Origin: an uncultured Formosa sp.
GTDB taxonomy: Bacteria; Bacteroidota; Bacteroidia; Flavobacteriales; Flavobacteriaceae
Reading direction: 5' to 3'
Assembly: GCA_902516685.1 (NCBI GenBank)
Contig: CABXZJ010000002.1
Coordinates: 1-64,000, forward strand
Length of the DNA stretch: 64,000 nt
A program made the translations under genes and the position numbers. Below, one piece after another: positions 1 through 10,097 of the stretch. Every line of letters begins with the position of its first letter. The stretch's first letter is position 1. The notes under the pieces were generated by a model, which ran no database searches, was not told the origin of the DNA, and saw only the letters and a list, made by a program, of their open reading frames with translations.

Positions 1-1
1 A

Positions 2-403
2 TGGTTCGGTGCTTCTATTTTGGGAGTTAATATGTCAATTCCTTTATTCAGTTCATTTGGTAGGTCAGCTTCAACACAAAAAGCAAAAATTAACTTAGAA
101 AAATCTGAACGTGCATTAGAAAACATTAGACAAGAGATTGAAATTAAAATTAAACAAGCACAAAATGAATTGGATTTTGCACAGCAAGATTTAGAAATAA
201 AGAAACAAGCTTTGAGTCTTGCAAAACGAATTGAAGAAAAAAATCAAATCAAGTTTTTTGAAGGTCTTGCGTCCAGTTTTGATCTTAATCAAGCACAAAC
301 TCAATTGTACAATACTCAAAAACAATACATGGAAGCATTAGTTTCAGTGTTGAACAAATACATTTCTCTAGATGTATTATTAAATCCAAATCCAATAAAT
401 TAA
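2..403 (+). CDS. TolC-family outer membrane efflux protein, C-terminal part (partial)
   Basis: This frame is open from the first base of the window, so the gene starts upstream and only its last ~133 residues are seen. They include a long, Gln/Lys-rich alpha-helical stretch (about residues 35-90 of the fragment) followed by a SSFDLNQAQTQLYNTQ-type segment, the usual look of the C-terminal helical hairpin of TolC-like outer membrane factors. The next genes (a lipoprotein membrane fusion protein at 416 and an RND permease at 1557) complete a classic three-part efflux operon with gaps of about 10 bases. The role is export of small molecules through the outer membrane; the substrate cannot be read from the sequence. 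Family assignment rests on helix pattern plus operon context. Confidence 0.85.
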   Translation, partial: WFGASILGVNMSIPLFSSFGRSASTQKAKINLEKSERALENIRQEIEIKIKQAQNELDFAQQDLEIKKQALSLAKRIEEKNQIKFFEGLASSFDLNQAQTQLYNTQKQYMEALVSVLNKYISLDVLLNPNPIN

Positions 404-415
404 ATTACAAACTTG

Positions 416-1549
416 ATGAAAAAAAAATATTTAATATTTCTTTCTTTAATGCTGATTACGTCTTGTGACAAGGCTAAAAAGGAATCTGTAAATCTACTCA
501 ATCTCAAAACTGAAAAGAATAGTTTAATTAAACAAATTGATAGTTTGAGTGAAATACTAAATTCGGTAGAATTAAATATTTCAAAGTTAGACACAAACAA
601 AAGGTTGCCTTCAGTAACTGTTTTCAACGCTAAAGAAAAGTTATTCCAACATTTTATTGAAGTCCAAGGAACCGTAGAGGCAGATCAAAGTGTAGAGCTA
701 TACCCTGAAAATAGCGGAAGTATAACAAATATTTATGTCAAAGAAGGTCAAAAAGTATATAAAGGTCAAACCTTAATACAAATTGATAACTCAGTCCTAA
801 AATCTTCAATAGTTGAATTAGAAACTCAATTTGAATTAGCCAAAACTACCTTTGAGCGTCAAAAACGCTTATGGGATCAAAATATTGGAAGTGAAATTCA
901 ATTTTTACAAGCTAAGGCTCAAAAAGAAGGGCTTGAAAATAGCTTGGAAAGTTTGAAGGCTCAGGAAAAAAAACTTAAAATTTCAGCTCCTTTTTCGGGA
1001 ACTATTGATGAGATGTTTGCAAAAATAGGTGGTCTAGCCGCTCCAATGATTCCCGCAGTAAGGCTTGTAAACTTAAATCAAATACATGTTGAGAGTGAAG
1101 TAACTGAGACATACCTAAAATACATTCGAAAGGGAACTCAAGTGGAGCTATTTTTCCCATCAATTGGAAAAAATATTAGTGCAAATGTTAGCCAAGTTGG
1201 AAATTATATCAACCCTAACAATCGAAGCTTTAAGGTTAGAGTTGATATCAACAACCAAAATAATGAGTTAAAGGCAAATTTATTAGCGGATATAAAAATT
1301 AATGACTTTAAAAAAATGGGTATTGTTATTCCTGCTAAATTAATTCAGAAAGACCGTGAAGGAAAACAATATGTTTACACAGTAATTAAGGAAAAAGGAA
1401 ATTATTTAAGTAAAAAAAATTATATAAAAGCGGGAATGACATATGAAACTGATGCCTTTATAATTGAAGGAATTCAAATAGACGATTTGATTGTAGATAA
1501 AGGGTCTAGATTAATCAAGGCTGATGAAATGGTAATTTTAGTTCAATAA
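416..1549 (+). CDS. RND efflux periplasmic adaptor (membrane fusion protein), lipoprotein
   Basis: A HlyD/AcrA-type adaptor linking the inner membrane RND pump to the outer membrane factor. The start at 416 (ATG) is preferred over an in-frame TTG at 413. The N-terminus is a lipoprotein signal (MKKKYLIFLSLMLITSC, lipobox ITSC), followed by a coiled-coil run (residues ~25-60). The biotinyl-lipoyl half motifs are visible as the segment around VEADQSVELYPENSGSI and later APFSGTIDEMFAKIGG, bracketing a helical hairpin. Length (377 aa) is normal for the family. It sits 13 bases after the TolC-like gene and 7 bases before the permease gene, so co-transcription is expected. Confidence 0.93.
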   Translation: MKKKYLIFLSLMLITSCDKAKKESVNLLNLKTEKNSLIKQIDSLSEILNSVELNISKLDTNKRLPSVTVFNAKEKLFQHFIEVQGTVEADQSVELYPENSGSITNIYVKEGQKVYKGQTLIQIDNSVLKSSIVELETQFELAKTTFERQKRLWDQNIGSEIQFLQAKAQKEGLENSLESLKAQEKKLKISAPFSGTIDEMFAKIGGLAAPMIPAVRLVNLNQIHVESEVTETYLKYIRKGTQVELFFPSIGKNISANVSQVGNYINPNNRSFKVRVDINNQNNELKANLLADIKINDFKKMGIVIPAKLIQKDREGKQYVYTVIKEKGNYLSKKNYIKAGMTYETDAFIIEGIQIDDLIVDKGSRLIKADEMVILVQ

Positions 1550-1556
1550 AACAATT

Positions 1557-4500
1557 ATGATCACAAAAAAAATCAAAGAATTTAAGCTTTCCTCTTGGGC
1601 TGTTTCAAATAAATCAACTGTAGCTGTTATCACTTTTATAGTTGTTTTAGGCGGGGTACTTTCATATGTTAATATGCCAAGAGAAAATTTTCCTGAGATA
1701 ATTGTTCCTCAAATTTATGTTTCAACTCCTTACCCAGGAAATTCGGCCTTGGATGTTGAAAAACTAATCACAAAACGTCTTGAAAAAGAAATTAATGCCA
1801 TAACAGGTGTTGATAAAATTTCTTCAAATTCAATTCAGGGTTATTCAAGTATAAAAGTAGAATTTACTTTTGATATTACTCCATCCGAGGCGCTGCTTAA
1901 AGTTAAAGACCGCGTAGACATTGCGATGGCAGATAAAGATTTTCCAAAAGACCTACCTAGCGAACCCAGCGTAACAGAAGTCAATTTTAGTGAACAAATG
2001 CCGATTATGAATATAAATCTCTCAGGAGATTTTTCTATGGATCAACTTAAGGACTATGCGGAATTTTTGGAAGATAAAATTGAAGAGCTTTCAGAAATTT
2101 CTGGAGTAGACATAAGAGGGGTTCAGGAAAAAGAATTGGAAGTTGCAATTGACTTATATAAAATGGAAGCTTCAAAAATTAGTTTCACTGATATAGAAAA
2201 TGCTATTGTGTTTGAAAACAAAAGCATTTCAGGTGGAGATATACTTGAAAATGGGACTCGCAGAAATGTAAGAGTTGTTGGTGAATTTGTAGACCCCTTA
2301 AAAATCAAAGATATTGTTGTAAAACGAGAAAAGGGAAATATTGTTTACCTAAGAGATATTGCTGATGTAGATTTCAAAGAACAAGAAAAACAAAGTTATG
2401 CCAGAGAATATTTAAAGCCTGTTGTGATGCTCGATGTCAAAAAACGTAGTGGTCAAAATTTATTGATTGCGTCAAAAAAAATTGATGAGATTATTACCAA
2501 AGCAAAGGCTAACATATTACCAACCAACTTAATTATATCAAAAACAAATGACCAGTCTAACGATACAAAAACAATGGTTTCTGATCTAGAAAATAGTATA
2601 GTGCTAGGTGTAATTCTAGTAGTACTCGTTTTGTACTTCTTTTTAGGTTTCAGAAACGCATTATTTGTTGGTATCGCCATTCCACTATCAATGCTATTAT
2701 CATTTATAATTTTAAGTTTTTTAGGTGTAACATTAAATACTATGGTATTATTTTCTTTAGTTATTGCCTTGGGAATGCTGGTTGATAATGGAATTGTTGT
2801 TGTAGAAAACATTTACAGATTAATGGATGAAGGTGTTCCTAGAATTGAAGCAACTAAGCAAGGTGTTGGTGAGGTTGCAATGCCTATTATTGCTTCAACG
2901 GCAACAACTTTAGCAGCATTTTTGCCATTAGTCCTATGGGATGGTATTGTAGGCAAATTCATGCAGTGGCTCCCAATAACTTTAATTATAGTTTTAAGTT
3001 CATCTTTATTCGTCGCATTAGTTATAAATCCAATGTTGATATCCCTTTATATGAAGGTGAAATCGAAAGAAAATAAAATGACTTTCATTAATAAATTAGA
3101 AAAGTATTATGAAAAGTTTCTTTTTTACTCCCTAGATGGCAAAAAACCATATGGAATAATAGTTAGTACATTTTTATTGTTATTTGTAGCTGGTTCTCTA
3201 ATGTATTTGTATCCACCTAAAGTACTTTTCTTTCCCAACACAGAAGCTAAACAAGTATTTGTTTTTTTAGAATATCCAATTGGAACTGACATAGAAGAAA
3301 CGAATTCACTTTCAAAAAAAATTGAATCAGATATTGAACTTCACCTAAAAAAATATAATATAGAAGGTGAAAACTTTTTGGTCACATCGGTTATTGGACA
3401 AGTTGGAGAAGGTACAGCTGATCCAAGTAGAGGGCAAGTGGGTGGAAATACCCCAAATAAAGCAAGAATAACTGTCGATTTTGTAAAATTTCAAGATAGA
3501 AAAGGTGTAAGCTCCGAGCAAGTTTTAAGGGACATACGTGAAGTTATTCAAGGATATCCTGGGGTTAGTATAGTTGTTGATAAGCCCGCTGATGGGCCTC
3601 CCACTGGATCTCCAATAAATTTAGAAATAAAAGGAGATGATTACGAATTAATTATTGAAACAGCTAACGAGTTGAAAATATTTATTGATAGAGCAAATAT
3701 TCCAGGTGTTGAAGAACTTAAACTAGATATTGACCAAGGGAAGCCTGAACTGATTGTTCAAGTAGATCGCCAAAAAGCTAGACGACTAGGGGTGTCAACT
3801 GGGCTCATAGGAACTAGTTTAAGAACAGCTCTTTATGGAAAGGAGGTTTCAACATTTAAAGATTTAAAGGACGATTACCCTGTCAATATTAGATTAAAAG
3901 ACGCATACAGATATGACCGTAATGCGCTAATGAATCAAAAGATAACTTTTAGAAACCAAAGCTCAGGGCGTATTAAACAAGTCCCTATTTCAGCAGTCGC
4001 AAAAACTGAAAATAGTACTAGCTTTAATGCAGTTAAACGAATTGATTTAGATCGAGTGGTTACTATTTATTCCAATGTTTTGAGTGGATATAATCCCACA
4101 GATGTCAATGATAAAATAAGAGGGGTGGTTGAGAATTTTGAAACCCCGAAAAGTCTTGAAGTAAGTTTTACCGGCGAGCAAGAAAAACAAGCAAAAGAGA
4201 TGGCTTTTCTAAGCAAAGCTCTACTTATTGCAGTCTTATTAATTTTTCTAATTTTGGTGGCTCAATTTAACTCTGCCACTACTCCGATAATTATATCAAT
4301 ATCAGTTTTCTTAAGCCTAATAGGAGTTCTCTTTGGTTTGTTAATCTTCCGAATGGATTTTGTTATTCTCATGACTATGATTGGGATCATCTCATTGGCT
4401 GGAATAGTAGTAAATAATGCTATTGTACTTATTGATTATATTAATTTAATTATAGCCAGAAAACGCTTAGAACTTAATTTTGAAAACTCTGATAAATTAA

Positions 4501-4814
4501 GCAAGATAGATTTATTAAAGTGTGTTGTTGAAGGAGGTAAAACTCGACTTAGACCTGTTTTATTAACTGCAATTACAACAATATTAGGGTTGTTACCACT
4601 AGCCCTTGGGATTAATATAAATTTCCGAACCCTAATAACCGAGCTTAACCCTAACTTCTACATTGGTGGTGAAAATGTTGCTTTTTGGGGTCCTATGGGT
4701 TGGGCTATAATTTTTGGTTTGACTTTCGCAACATTTTTAACACTTGTAGTGGTACCTATTTTATATTACATCATAAATAAAATTCAAACAAGGCAAATGA
4801 ATGTTACAGCCTAG
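1557..4814 (+). CDS. RND-family efflux permease (AcrB/HAE type)
   Basis: An inner membrane proton-driven exporter of 1085 aa, normal for the family. TM1 lies near residues 20-40. A large periplasmic loop follows, then the TM2-TM6 block with the motif MLVDNGIVVVENI (the Asp of the proton relay is kept). A second periplasmic loop contains the GEGTADPSRGQVGG stretch. The second TM block has GIVVNNAIVLIDY, with Asn where AcrB has its relay Lys; this is common in the SwrC/NolG-like branch as far as known. It is the last gene of the TolC/adaptor/permease operon and ends 51 bases before aspS, which has its own promoter-like element. The substrate is unknown. Confidence 0.94.
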   Translation: MITKKIKEFKLSSWAVSNKSTVAVITFIVVLGGVLSYVNMPRENFPEIIVPQIYVSTPYPGNSALDVEKLITKRLEKEINAITGVDKISSNSIQGYSSIKVEFTFDITPSEALLKVKDRVDIAMADKDFPKDLPSEPSVTEVNFSEQMPIMNINLSGDFSMDQLKDYAEFLEDKIEELSEISGVDIRGVQEKELEVAIDLYKMEASKISFTDIENAIVFENKSISGGDILENGTRRNVRVVGEFVDPLKIKDIVVKREKGNIVYLRDIADVDFKEQEKQSYAREYLKPVVMLDVKKRSGQNLLIASKKIDEIITKAKANILPTNLIISKTNDQSNDTKTMVSDLENSIVLGVILVVLVLYFFLGFRNALFVGIAIPLSMLLSFIILSFLGVTLNTMVLFSLVIALGMLVDNGIVVVENIYRLMDEGVPRIEATKQGVGEVAMPIIASTATTLAAFLPLVLWDGIVGKFMQWLPITLIIVLSSSLFVALVINPMLISLYMKVKSKENKMTFINKLEKYYEKFLFYSLDGKKPYGIIVSTFLLLFVAGSLMYLYPPKVLFFPNTEAKQVFVFLEYPIGTDIEETNSLSKKIESDIELHLKKYNIEGENFLVTSVIGQVGEGTADPSRGQVGGNTPNKARITVDFVKFQDRKGVSSEQVLRDIREVIQGYPGVSIVVDKPADGPPTGSPINLEIKGDDYELIIETANELKIFIDRANIPGVEELKLDIDQGKPELIVQVDRQKARRLGVSTGLIGTSLRTALYGKEVSTFKDLKDDYPVNIRLKDAYRYDRNALMNQKITFRNQSSGRIKQVPISAVAKTENSTSFNAVKRIDLDRVVTIYSNVLSGYNPTDVNDKIRGVVENFETPKSLEVSFTGEQEKQAKEMAFLSKALLIAVLLIFLILVAQFNSATTPIIISISVFLSLIGVLFGLLIFRMDFVILMTMIGIISLAGIVVNNAIVLIDYINLIIARKRLELNFENSDKLSKIDLLKCVVEGGKTRLRPVLLTAITTILGLLPLALGININFRTLITELNPNFYIGGENVAFWGPMGWAIIFGLTFATFLTLVVVPILYYIINKIQTRQMNVTA

Positions 4815-4840
4815 ATAGGGTGAATTTAGTTTAATAATAT

Positions 4841-4848
4841 TAAATTTG
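4841..4848 (+). promoter_or_regulatory. Bacteroidota -7 promoter element upstream of aspS
   Basis: TAAATTTG matches the TAnnTTTG -7 consensus of Bacteroidota and lies 17 bases before the aspS ATG. No clear -33 TTG was found at ideal spacing, so this is a moderate call. Confidence 0.45.
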
Positions 4849-4865
4849 TTTTCAAATAAGTCAAT

Positions 4866-6611
4866 ATGTATAGAACCCATAATTGTGGTGAACTTAGAAC
4901 CTCTGATATTAATCAGACTGTAACACTTACAGGTTGGGTCCAGAAATCTAGAGATAAAGGGTTTGTGACTTGGGTAGATTTACGTGATCGATATGGAATA
5001 ACTCAGCTTATTTTTGATGCTGATCGTACCAATAAAAATTTAATGGAGTCCGCTAAAAAATTAGGGCGTGAATTTGTGATTCAAGTTAATGGTACTGTGA
5101 TTGAACGTGCATCCAAAAACTCAAATATCCCTACAGGTGATATAGAAATTTTAGTTTCAGATTTAACTATTCTTAATCCATCAAAATTACCTCCTTTTAC
5201 TATTGAAGATGAAACCGATGGTGGTGAAGAGTTACGTATGAAATATCGTTACTTAGACATTAGAAGAAATTCTGTCAAGAATAACCTTATTTTTAGACAT
5301 AAAGTAACTCAAGAAGTTAGAGCTTATTTGTCTCTAAAAGAATTTATCGAAGTTGAAACTCCTTACCTTATAAAATCAACCCCTGAAGGAGCAAGAGATT
5401 TTGTTGTACCAAGTCGTATGAATGAAGGACAATTTTATGCTCTTCCCCAGTCTCCACAAACCTTCAAGCAATTATTAATGGTTGGAGGCATGGATAAATA
5501 TTTTCAAATTGTCAAATGTTTTAGAGACGAAGATTTACGCGCTGACCGGCAGCCTGAGTTTACACAAATTGACTGCGAAATGGCTTTTGTTGAACAAGAG
5601 GACATTCTTGAAACTTTTGAGGGATTAACAAAACATTTGTTGAAAGTTATTAATGGCGTAGAAATAAATAGTTTCCCTCGTTTAACATATGATGAAGCAA
5701 TGAAAATATATGGGAACGACAAGCCTGACATTCGTTTTGATATGAAATTTGGAGAGCTCAATGCAGTTACACAACATAAAGAATTCAAAGTTTTTAATAA
5801 CTCCGAACTTGTAGTTGGAATTGCTGTCCCGGGAGGAAATAATTATTCAAGAAAAGATATAGACAATCTTATTGATTGGGTCAAACGTCCACAAATTGGA
5901 GCATCAGGAATGGTCTATGTGCGCTGTAATGAAGATGGCAGTTATAAATCTTCAGTAGATAAATTTTTCGATCAAAACGATTTCGCCAAATGGGCTAAAC
6001 TTACCTCTGCCAAAAAGGGTGATCTTATTTGTATACTTTCTGGTAAAAAAAATGAAGTCAGAGCTCAACTAAGCGCGCTAAGAATGGAGCTTGCAGAGCG
6101 CCTAAATTTAAGAGACCCTAAAGAGTTTGCTCCTCTTTGGATTACGGATTTCCCACTTTTAGAATGGGATAATGAAGCTAAATGTTACCATGCGATGCAC
6201 CACCCTTTTACAGCACCAAAATCTAATCAAATAGCTTTACTTGATACAAATCCAGCAAGCGTAAAAGCCAATGCCTATGATTTGGTGTTAAATGGTAATG
6301 AAATTGGAGGTGGATCTATTCGTATACATGATAAAAATACACAGGCTTTAATGCTTAAACATCTTGGTTTTAGTGAAGACGAAGCCAAGGAACAATTTGG
6401 ATTTCTAATGAACGCCTTTGAGTATGGTGCTCCGCCCCACGGTGGTATTGCATTTGGATTAGACAGATTAGTTGCTATTTTGGGTGGACAAGAAACTATT
6501 CGCGATTTTATAGCCTTCCCAAAAAATAATTCTGGGAGGGATGTCATGATTGACGCGCCCGCGCCCATAGACAAAGAACAGTTAGACGAATTGGGTTTAA
6601 AAACAAAATAA
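4866..6611 (+). CDS. aspS: Aspartate--tRNA ligase
   Basis: Charges tRNA-Asp with aspartate in the cytoplasm. The 581-aa length fits the bacterial type. An N-terminal OB-fold anticodon-binding domain (residues ~1-105, [19 protein letters not shown]) is followed by class II catalytic motifs: motif 2 as [18 protein letters not shown] (about residue 218) and motif 3 as [16 protein letters not shown] (about residue 535). The bacterial GAD insertion lies between them. Whether it is strictly Asp-specific or also charges tRNA-Asn cannot be decided here. It is followed 14 bases later by a small membrane protein gene that may be co-transcribed. Confidence 0.97.
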   Translation: MYRTHNCGELRTSDINQTVTLTGWVQKSRDKGFVTWVDLRDRYGITQLIFDADRTNKNLMESAKKLGREFVIQVNGTVIERASKNSNIPTGDIEILVSDLTILNPSKLPPFTIEDETDGGEELRMKYRYLDIRRNSVKNNLIFRHKVTQEVRAYLSLKEFIEVETPYLIKSTPEGARDFVVPSRMNEGQFYALPQSPQTFKQLLMVGGMDKYFQIVKCFRDEDLRADRQPEFTQIDCEMAFVEQEDILETFEGLTKHLLKVINGVEINSFPRLTYDEAMKIYGNDKPDIRFDMKFGELNAVTQHKEFKVFNNSELVVGIAVPGGNNYSRKDIDNLIDWVKRPQIGASGMVYVRCNEDGSYKSSVDKFFDQNDFAKWAKLTSAKKGDLICILSGKKNEVRAQLSALRMELAERLNLRDPKEFAPLWITDFPLLEWDNEAKCYHAMHHPFTAPKSNQIALLDTNPASVKANAYDLVLNGNEIGGGSIRIHDKNTQALMLKHLGFSEDEAKEQFGFLMNAFEYGAPPHGGIAFGLDRLVAILGGQETIRDFIAFPKNNSGRDVMIDAPAPIDKEQLDELGLKTK

Positions 6612-6625
6612 CACAGCTCAAGCCA

Positions 6626-6898
6626 ATGAAATATTTAATTTGGTTTCTTTGTATCTCAGCATTTACTTGTATATTCATTGGCTTTGCCATCTCAGACTCA
6701 GACACTATAGATCCCATAATGAAAGCGAAGGAAATTGCGATATCCGAGAAGCTTATTGGGTTCGGGGTTTTGGGCCTTTTCCTGATTGTATTCCCCTTGT
6801 TTTCTTATTACCGCTGGAAAGATAAAAAAATGGCTGACTATATGCTCACAGCGGAAAACTTAGATAAGATGCGTGAACATAATGATGCCATAGACTGA
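6626..6898 (+). CDS. Small two-helix membrane protein, function unknown
   Basis: A 90-aa protein with two predicted membrane segments: residues ~3-22 (IWFLCISAFTCIFIGFAI) and ~46-65 (LIGFGVLGLFLIVFPLFSYY). A short charged C-terminal tail follows (RWKDKKMADYMLTAENLDKMREH). No known domain is recognised. It starts 14 bases after the aspS stop and may be translated from the same transcript. It ends exactly next to the convergent tadA gene on the other strand. The start is the first in-frame ATG. Confidence 0.75.
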   Translation: MKYLIWFLCISAFTCIFIGFAISDSDTIDPIMKAKEIAISEKLIGFGVLGLFLIVFPLFSYYRWKDKKMADYMLTAENLDKMREHNDAID

Positions 6899-7348
6899 TT
6901 AATTTAAATTTCGTTTCTCCACAAAAAATCGTTTCAATAAATCAGAAGCCTCTTTAGCCATTATTCCTCCCTGAAACGTTGTCTTTGGATGCAATGATGT
7001 TCCCATGGCTCTAAATCCCCTCTTTTGATCATCAGCGCCATAAACTAACCTAGAAATTTGACTCCAGTAAAGTGCGCCAGCACACATTTGACATGGCTCT
7101 AAAGTTACATAAAGCGTGCAGTTGTGAAGAAATTTACCTCCTAAATAATTTGATGCAGAGGTTATAGCCTGCATTTCCGCATGTGCAGTCACATCATTTA
7201 ATAGTTCTGTTAAATTATGTGCTCTGGCAATTATTTGCTGTTCAACGACTATGATTGCTCCTACAGGAACCTCACCCTTTTCAAAAGCCAATTCAGCTTC
7301 TAATAGAGCTTTTTTCATAAAGTAATTATCATCTAATTTAAAGTTCAT
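6899..7348 (-). CDS. tadA: tRNA-specific adenosine deaminase (TadA-like nucleoside deaminase)
   Basis: A zinc-dependent CDA-fold deaminase, expected to convert the wobble adenosine of tRNA-Arg(ACG) to inosine. The zinc and catalytic residues are clear: HAE at residues 56-58 and PCQMC with Cys86 and Cys89. Length (149 aa) is typical of TadA, and the GEVPVGAIIV N-terminal motif also fits. It lies 2 bases downstream of dgt on the same strand, so the two may share a transcript. It is distinguished from the dCMP deaminase at 17.5 kb by its different N-terminus. Confidence 0.92.
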   Translation of the reverse strand: MNFKLDDNYFMKKALLEAELAFEKGEVPVGAIIVVEQQIIARAHNLTELLNDVTAHAEMQAITSASNYLGGKFLHNCTLYVTLEPCQMCAGALYWSQISRLVYGADDQKRGFRAMGTSLHPKTTFQGGIMAKEASDLLKRFFVEKRNLN

Positions 7349-7350
7349 AA

Positions 7351-8706
7351 CTAAAACTTCAAGCCTTTTAATTTTTTATAAGTCAAAACGGCTTTGCTAT
7401 CAGAATATGAAGAAATTACGCTACATATACCCATGAGTCTGGTGTATAAACTTCCATCTTTAAAATCAAATCTTTTTGGTAGTAATTTTAATATGAGTTC
7501 ATCATAATGACTGCCCTTTTCTTCGTAACAGTTATTAATAGCGTTAGTGTACCTTAATAGAAGCTCATTGATTACTTCAAATCCTGAAAGTTCTTTATCG
7601 ATTACCTCCTTTGAATTATAAATTCTATCAATACTTAATTTAATAATATCATCCATTTGAGCTTTGTACTGGCTTTTCTCTAACAAAGCAAACCTAACAT
7701 TTCCTTGAAGCAAAGCTTCTTCGTTTTGTATGAAGATATTTACAGCGTCATCAATAAGTGCTCCAATAGCAATAGCACGTAGATAGCTTACTCTAGCTTT
7801 CTTGTCAGGAAGAGCATTATATTTACTAGTTTGAATATTATTCTTAACCAATTTAATAAGATATTCTAACGCAAAATCTTCTTCAATTACTCCAAGATTA
7901 ATCCCATCTTCGAAATCTATAATAGTATAGCATATATCGTCCGCAGCTTCAACTAAATAAGCCAATGGATGTCTTGAAAACTGATCGCCTGAAATATTGT
8001 TTTTGTTCAATAACCCTAATTCTTCGGATATTTGCTTAAACATCGGTACTTCACTTTGAAATACCCCATATTTTTTATAGGCTACGTCATCAGTTATTCC
8101 TTTTGGTAAAGACTGTTTTGGATATTTTGTAAACGCTCCAAGGGTTGCGTAGCTAAGTCGTAATCCACCTAGAAGTCCTTTTAAATCTTGGGTTAATATT
8201 TTGAACCCGTTTGCATTTCCTTCAAAATTACAAAGGTCTTCATATTCTTTATCTGTTAATTCAGACTTAAAATTTTTCCCTTGACCATTTTTAAAAAAAT
8301 GTCCAATAGCGTTTTCACCGGAGTGACCAAAGGGTGGATTACCTATATCGTGTGCTAAAGCAGCAGCCGCTACTATAGAGCCGAAGTCGTTAGGTTTATA
8401 GCCGTGAACCTCAGCAAGGGCAGGATGCTTTTCTAAGATTTTCACCCCTACTTTCCGCCCCAATGAACGCGCTACTACACTTACCTCCAAGCTGTGTGTA
8501 AGTCTTGTATGTACAAAATCAGTTGATGAAAGTGGAATAACTTGTGTTTTGTCTTGTAGACTTCGAAATTCGGAAGAAAAAATAATTCGGTCATAATCAA
8601 CGTCAAAGCCCAACCGAGTTTCGTCCTGTTCGTTACGTAAACGCTTGTTTGAATCCCCGTGACGTTTAAGGGATAAGAGTTGTTCCCACTGCATGATGTC
8701 ATTCAT
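7351..8706 (-). CDS. dgt: Deoxyguanosinetriphosphate triphosphohydrolase (dNTPase)
   Basis: Hydrolyses dGTP (or dNTPs in general) to the nucleoside and tripolyphosphate. The HD-domain metal ligands are visible: THS at about residue 71, AHDIGNPPFGHSGE with His119-Asp120, and a later Asp in the AADDICYTIIDFEDG segment (about residue 255). The opening FSSEFRSLQDKTQV and RLTHSLEV match the dGTPase family. Length is 451 aa. Two closely spaced starts exist (MNDIMQW); the first is used. It is oriented away from the phosphate porin gene, with a ~160-bp gap holding promoters for both directions. Confidence 0.95.
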   Translation of the reverse strand: MNDIMQWEQLLSLKRHGDSNKRLRNEQDETRLGFDVDYDRIIFSSEFRSLQDKTQVIPLSSTDFVHTRLTHSLEVSVVARSLGRKVGVKILEKHPALAEVHGYKPNDFGSIVAAAALAHDIGNPPFGHSGENAIGHFFKNGQGKNFKSELTDKEYEDLCNFEGNANGFKILTQDLKGLLGGLRLSYATLGAFTKYPKQSLPKGITDDVAYKKYGVFQSEVPMFKQISEELGLLNKNNISGDQFSRHPLAYLVEAADDICYTIIDFEDGINLGVIEEDFALEYLIKLVKNNIQTSKYNALPDKKARVSYLRAIAIGALIDDAVNIFIQNEEALLQGNVRFALLEKSQYKAQMDDIIKLSIDRIYNSKEVIDKELSGFEVINELLLRYTNAINNCYEEKGSHYDELILKLLPKRFDFKDGSLYTRLMGICSVISSYSDSKAVLTYKKLKGLKF

Positions 8707-8865
8707 GCTTGCAAGATACTAATTTCCAATGTTAAGTAAATGTTTCTAGACTGCATAACTTTTGAAATATTCATAACATATTATTAACCTAAACGTAAAA
8801 TTTAATTAATCGATAATAGTGGTAATTAGCTGTAATTTTAAAAAAAACTTATAATCTAAATCAAA

Positions 8866-10068
8866 ATGAAAAACAAGTTAGGTATTATAGTAGCCATTCT
8901 TTTTATATTCAACTCACAAGCACAAGAAATTAGCGATACATCTTTTGGGAAAGGGTTAATTAATTTTACTGCAAAAGATAGTACATTTAGCGTAAAATTC
9001 GCACCTCGTTTTCAAGTAAGATCAATGTCGTCATGGGATCACAACGGCGATATTTATGAAAGTGGAGAACACAACTTTATTGTCAGACGAGCAAGATTAA
9101 AATTTGATGGGTTTGCTTATAATAAAAATCTTATTTACAAGATTGAGTTAGGCTTATCAAATAGAGATATTTCTGGTGCTAATGATTTTAACCGTAATAC
9201 TCCTCGTTACATTTTAGATGCTGTTCTTAAATGGAAATTTGCTAAAAACTGGGAATTTTGGGCAGGGCAAACAAAACTTCCTGGAAACGTTGAACGTGTA
9301 GTTTCGTCTGGAAACTTACAATTAATTGATCGATCTTTATTAAACAGTCGCTTTAATATTGATCGTGATTTAGGAATACAATTACGTCACAAAACAAAGC
9401 TTAGTGAGAACTTCCTAATGCGCGAAAAGTTTTCATTGTCACAAGGAGAGGGAAGAAATGTCACAGAAGGAAACGAAGGTGGATTACAATATACTGCTAG
9501 ACTCGAATTGTTGCCATTTGGCACCTTCAAATCAAAAGGTGATTACAGCCAATCAGATTTAAAGCGCGAAGAGAGGCCTAAACTTATGTTAGGCTTTACT
9601 TACAACTTTAACGAAGATGCTGTAAGAGAAAGAGGGTTTGCTGGTGATTACATGATCCGAAACGATGAAACAATATATGGAACTGATCAGACAACAATTT
9701 TTATAGATGCGATGTACAAACACAATGGATTTTCGTTCATGGGAGAATATGCCAAAAGGACTGCTAGTGATGAGATTGCGACAGAAGTCGATGGCATTAC
9801 TCCAACAGGTGATATTGTTCTCACTGGTAATGCATTAAACCTACAAGCTGGATATTTATTTGACAACAATTACGAAATTGCAGCGCGCTTTACAACATTA
9901 GAGTTTGAAGCAGTAACTGGAAAAGAGCCTACAAAACAATACACTCTTGGATTTAATAAGTTTGTTGTTGGCCATAAGCTTAAAATTCAAAGTGATATTA
10001 GTTATTCAACATTGAACGACGAGTCAGATAACATAACTTTCCGAGTTGGTTTTGATTTTCATTTTTAA
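8866..10068 (+). CDS. OprP/OprO-type phosphate-selective porin
   Basis: An outer membrane beta-barrel of 400 aa with a cleavable signal peptide (MKNKLGIIVAILFIFNSQAQ). Alternating aromatic/polar strands run throughout and the C-terminus ends in Phe (RVGFDFHF), as expected for barrel assembly. Motifs such as FIVRRARLKFDGFAYNKNLIYKIELG and KLPGNVERVVSSGNLQLIDRS fit the phosphate-selective porin O/P family. The gene directly precedes a PiT phosphate permease (30-bp gap), so the pair likely moves phosphate across the outer and then the inner membrane. Confidence 0.9.
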   Translation: MKNKLGIIVAILFIFNSQAQEISDTSFGKGLINFTAKDSTFSVKFAPRFQVRSMSSWDHNGDIYESGEHNFIVRRARLKFDGFAYNKNLIYKIELGLSNRDISGANDFNRNTPRYILDAVLKWKFAKNWEFWAGQTKLPGNVERVVSSGNLQLIDRSLLNSRFNIDRDLGIQLRHKTKLSENFLMREKFSLSQGEGRNVTEGNEGGLQYTARLELLPFGTFKSKGDYSQSDLKREERPKLMLGFTYNFNEDAVRERGFAGDYMIRNDETIYGTDQTTIFIDAMYKHNGFSFMGEYAKRTASDEIATEVDGITPTGDIVLTGNALNLQAGYLFDNNYEIAARFTTLEFEAVTGKEPTKQYTLGFNKFVVGHKLKIQSDISYSTLNDESDNITFRVGFDFHF

Positions 10069-10097
10069 TTTAATTGACTAAATAAACCAAAAAAATT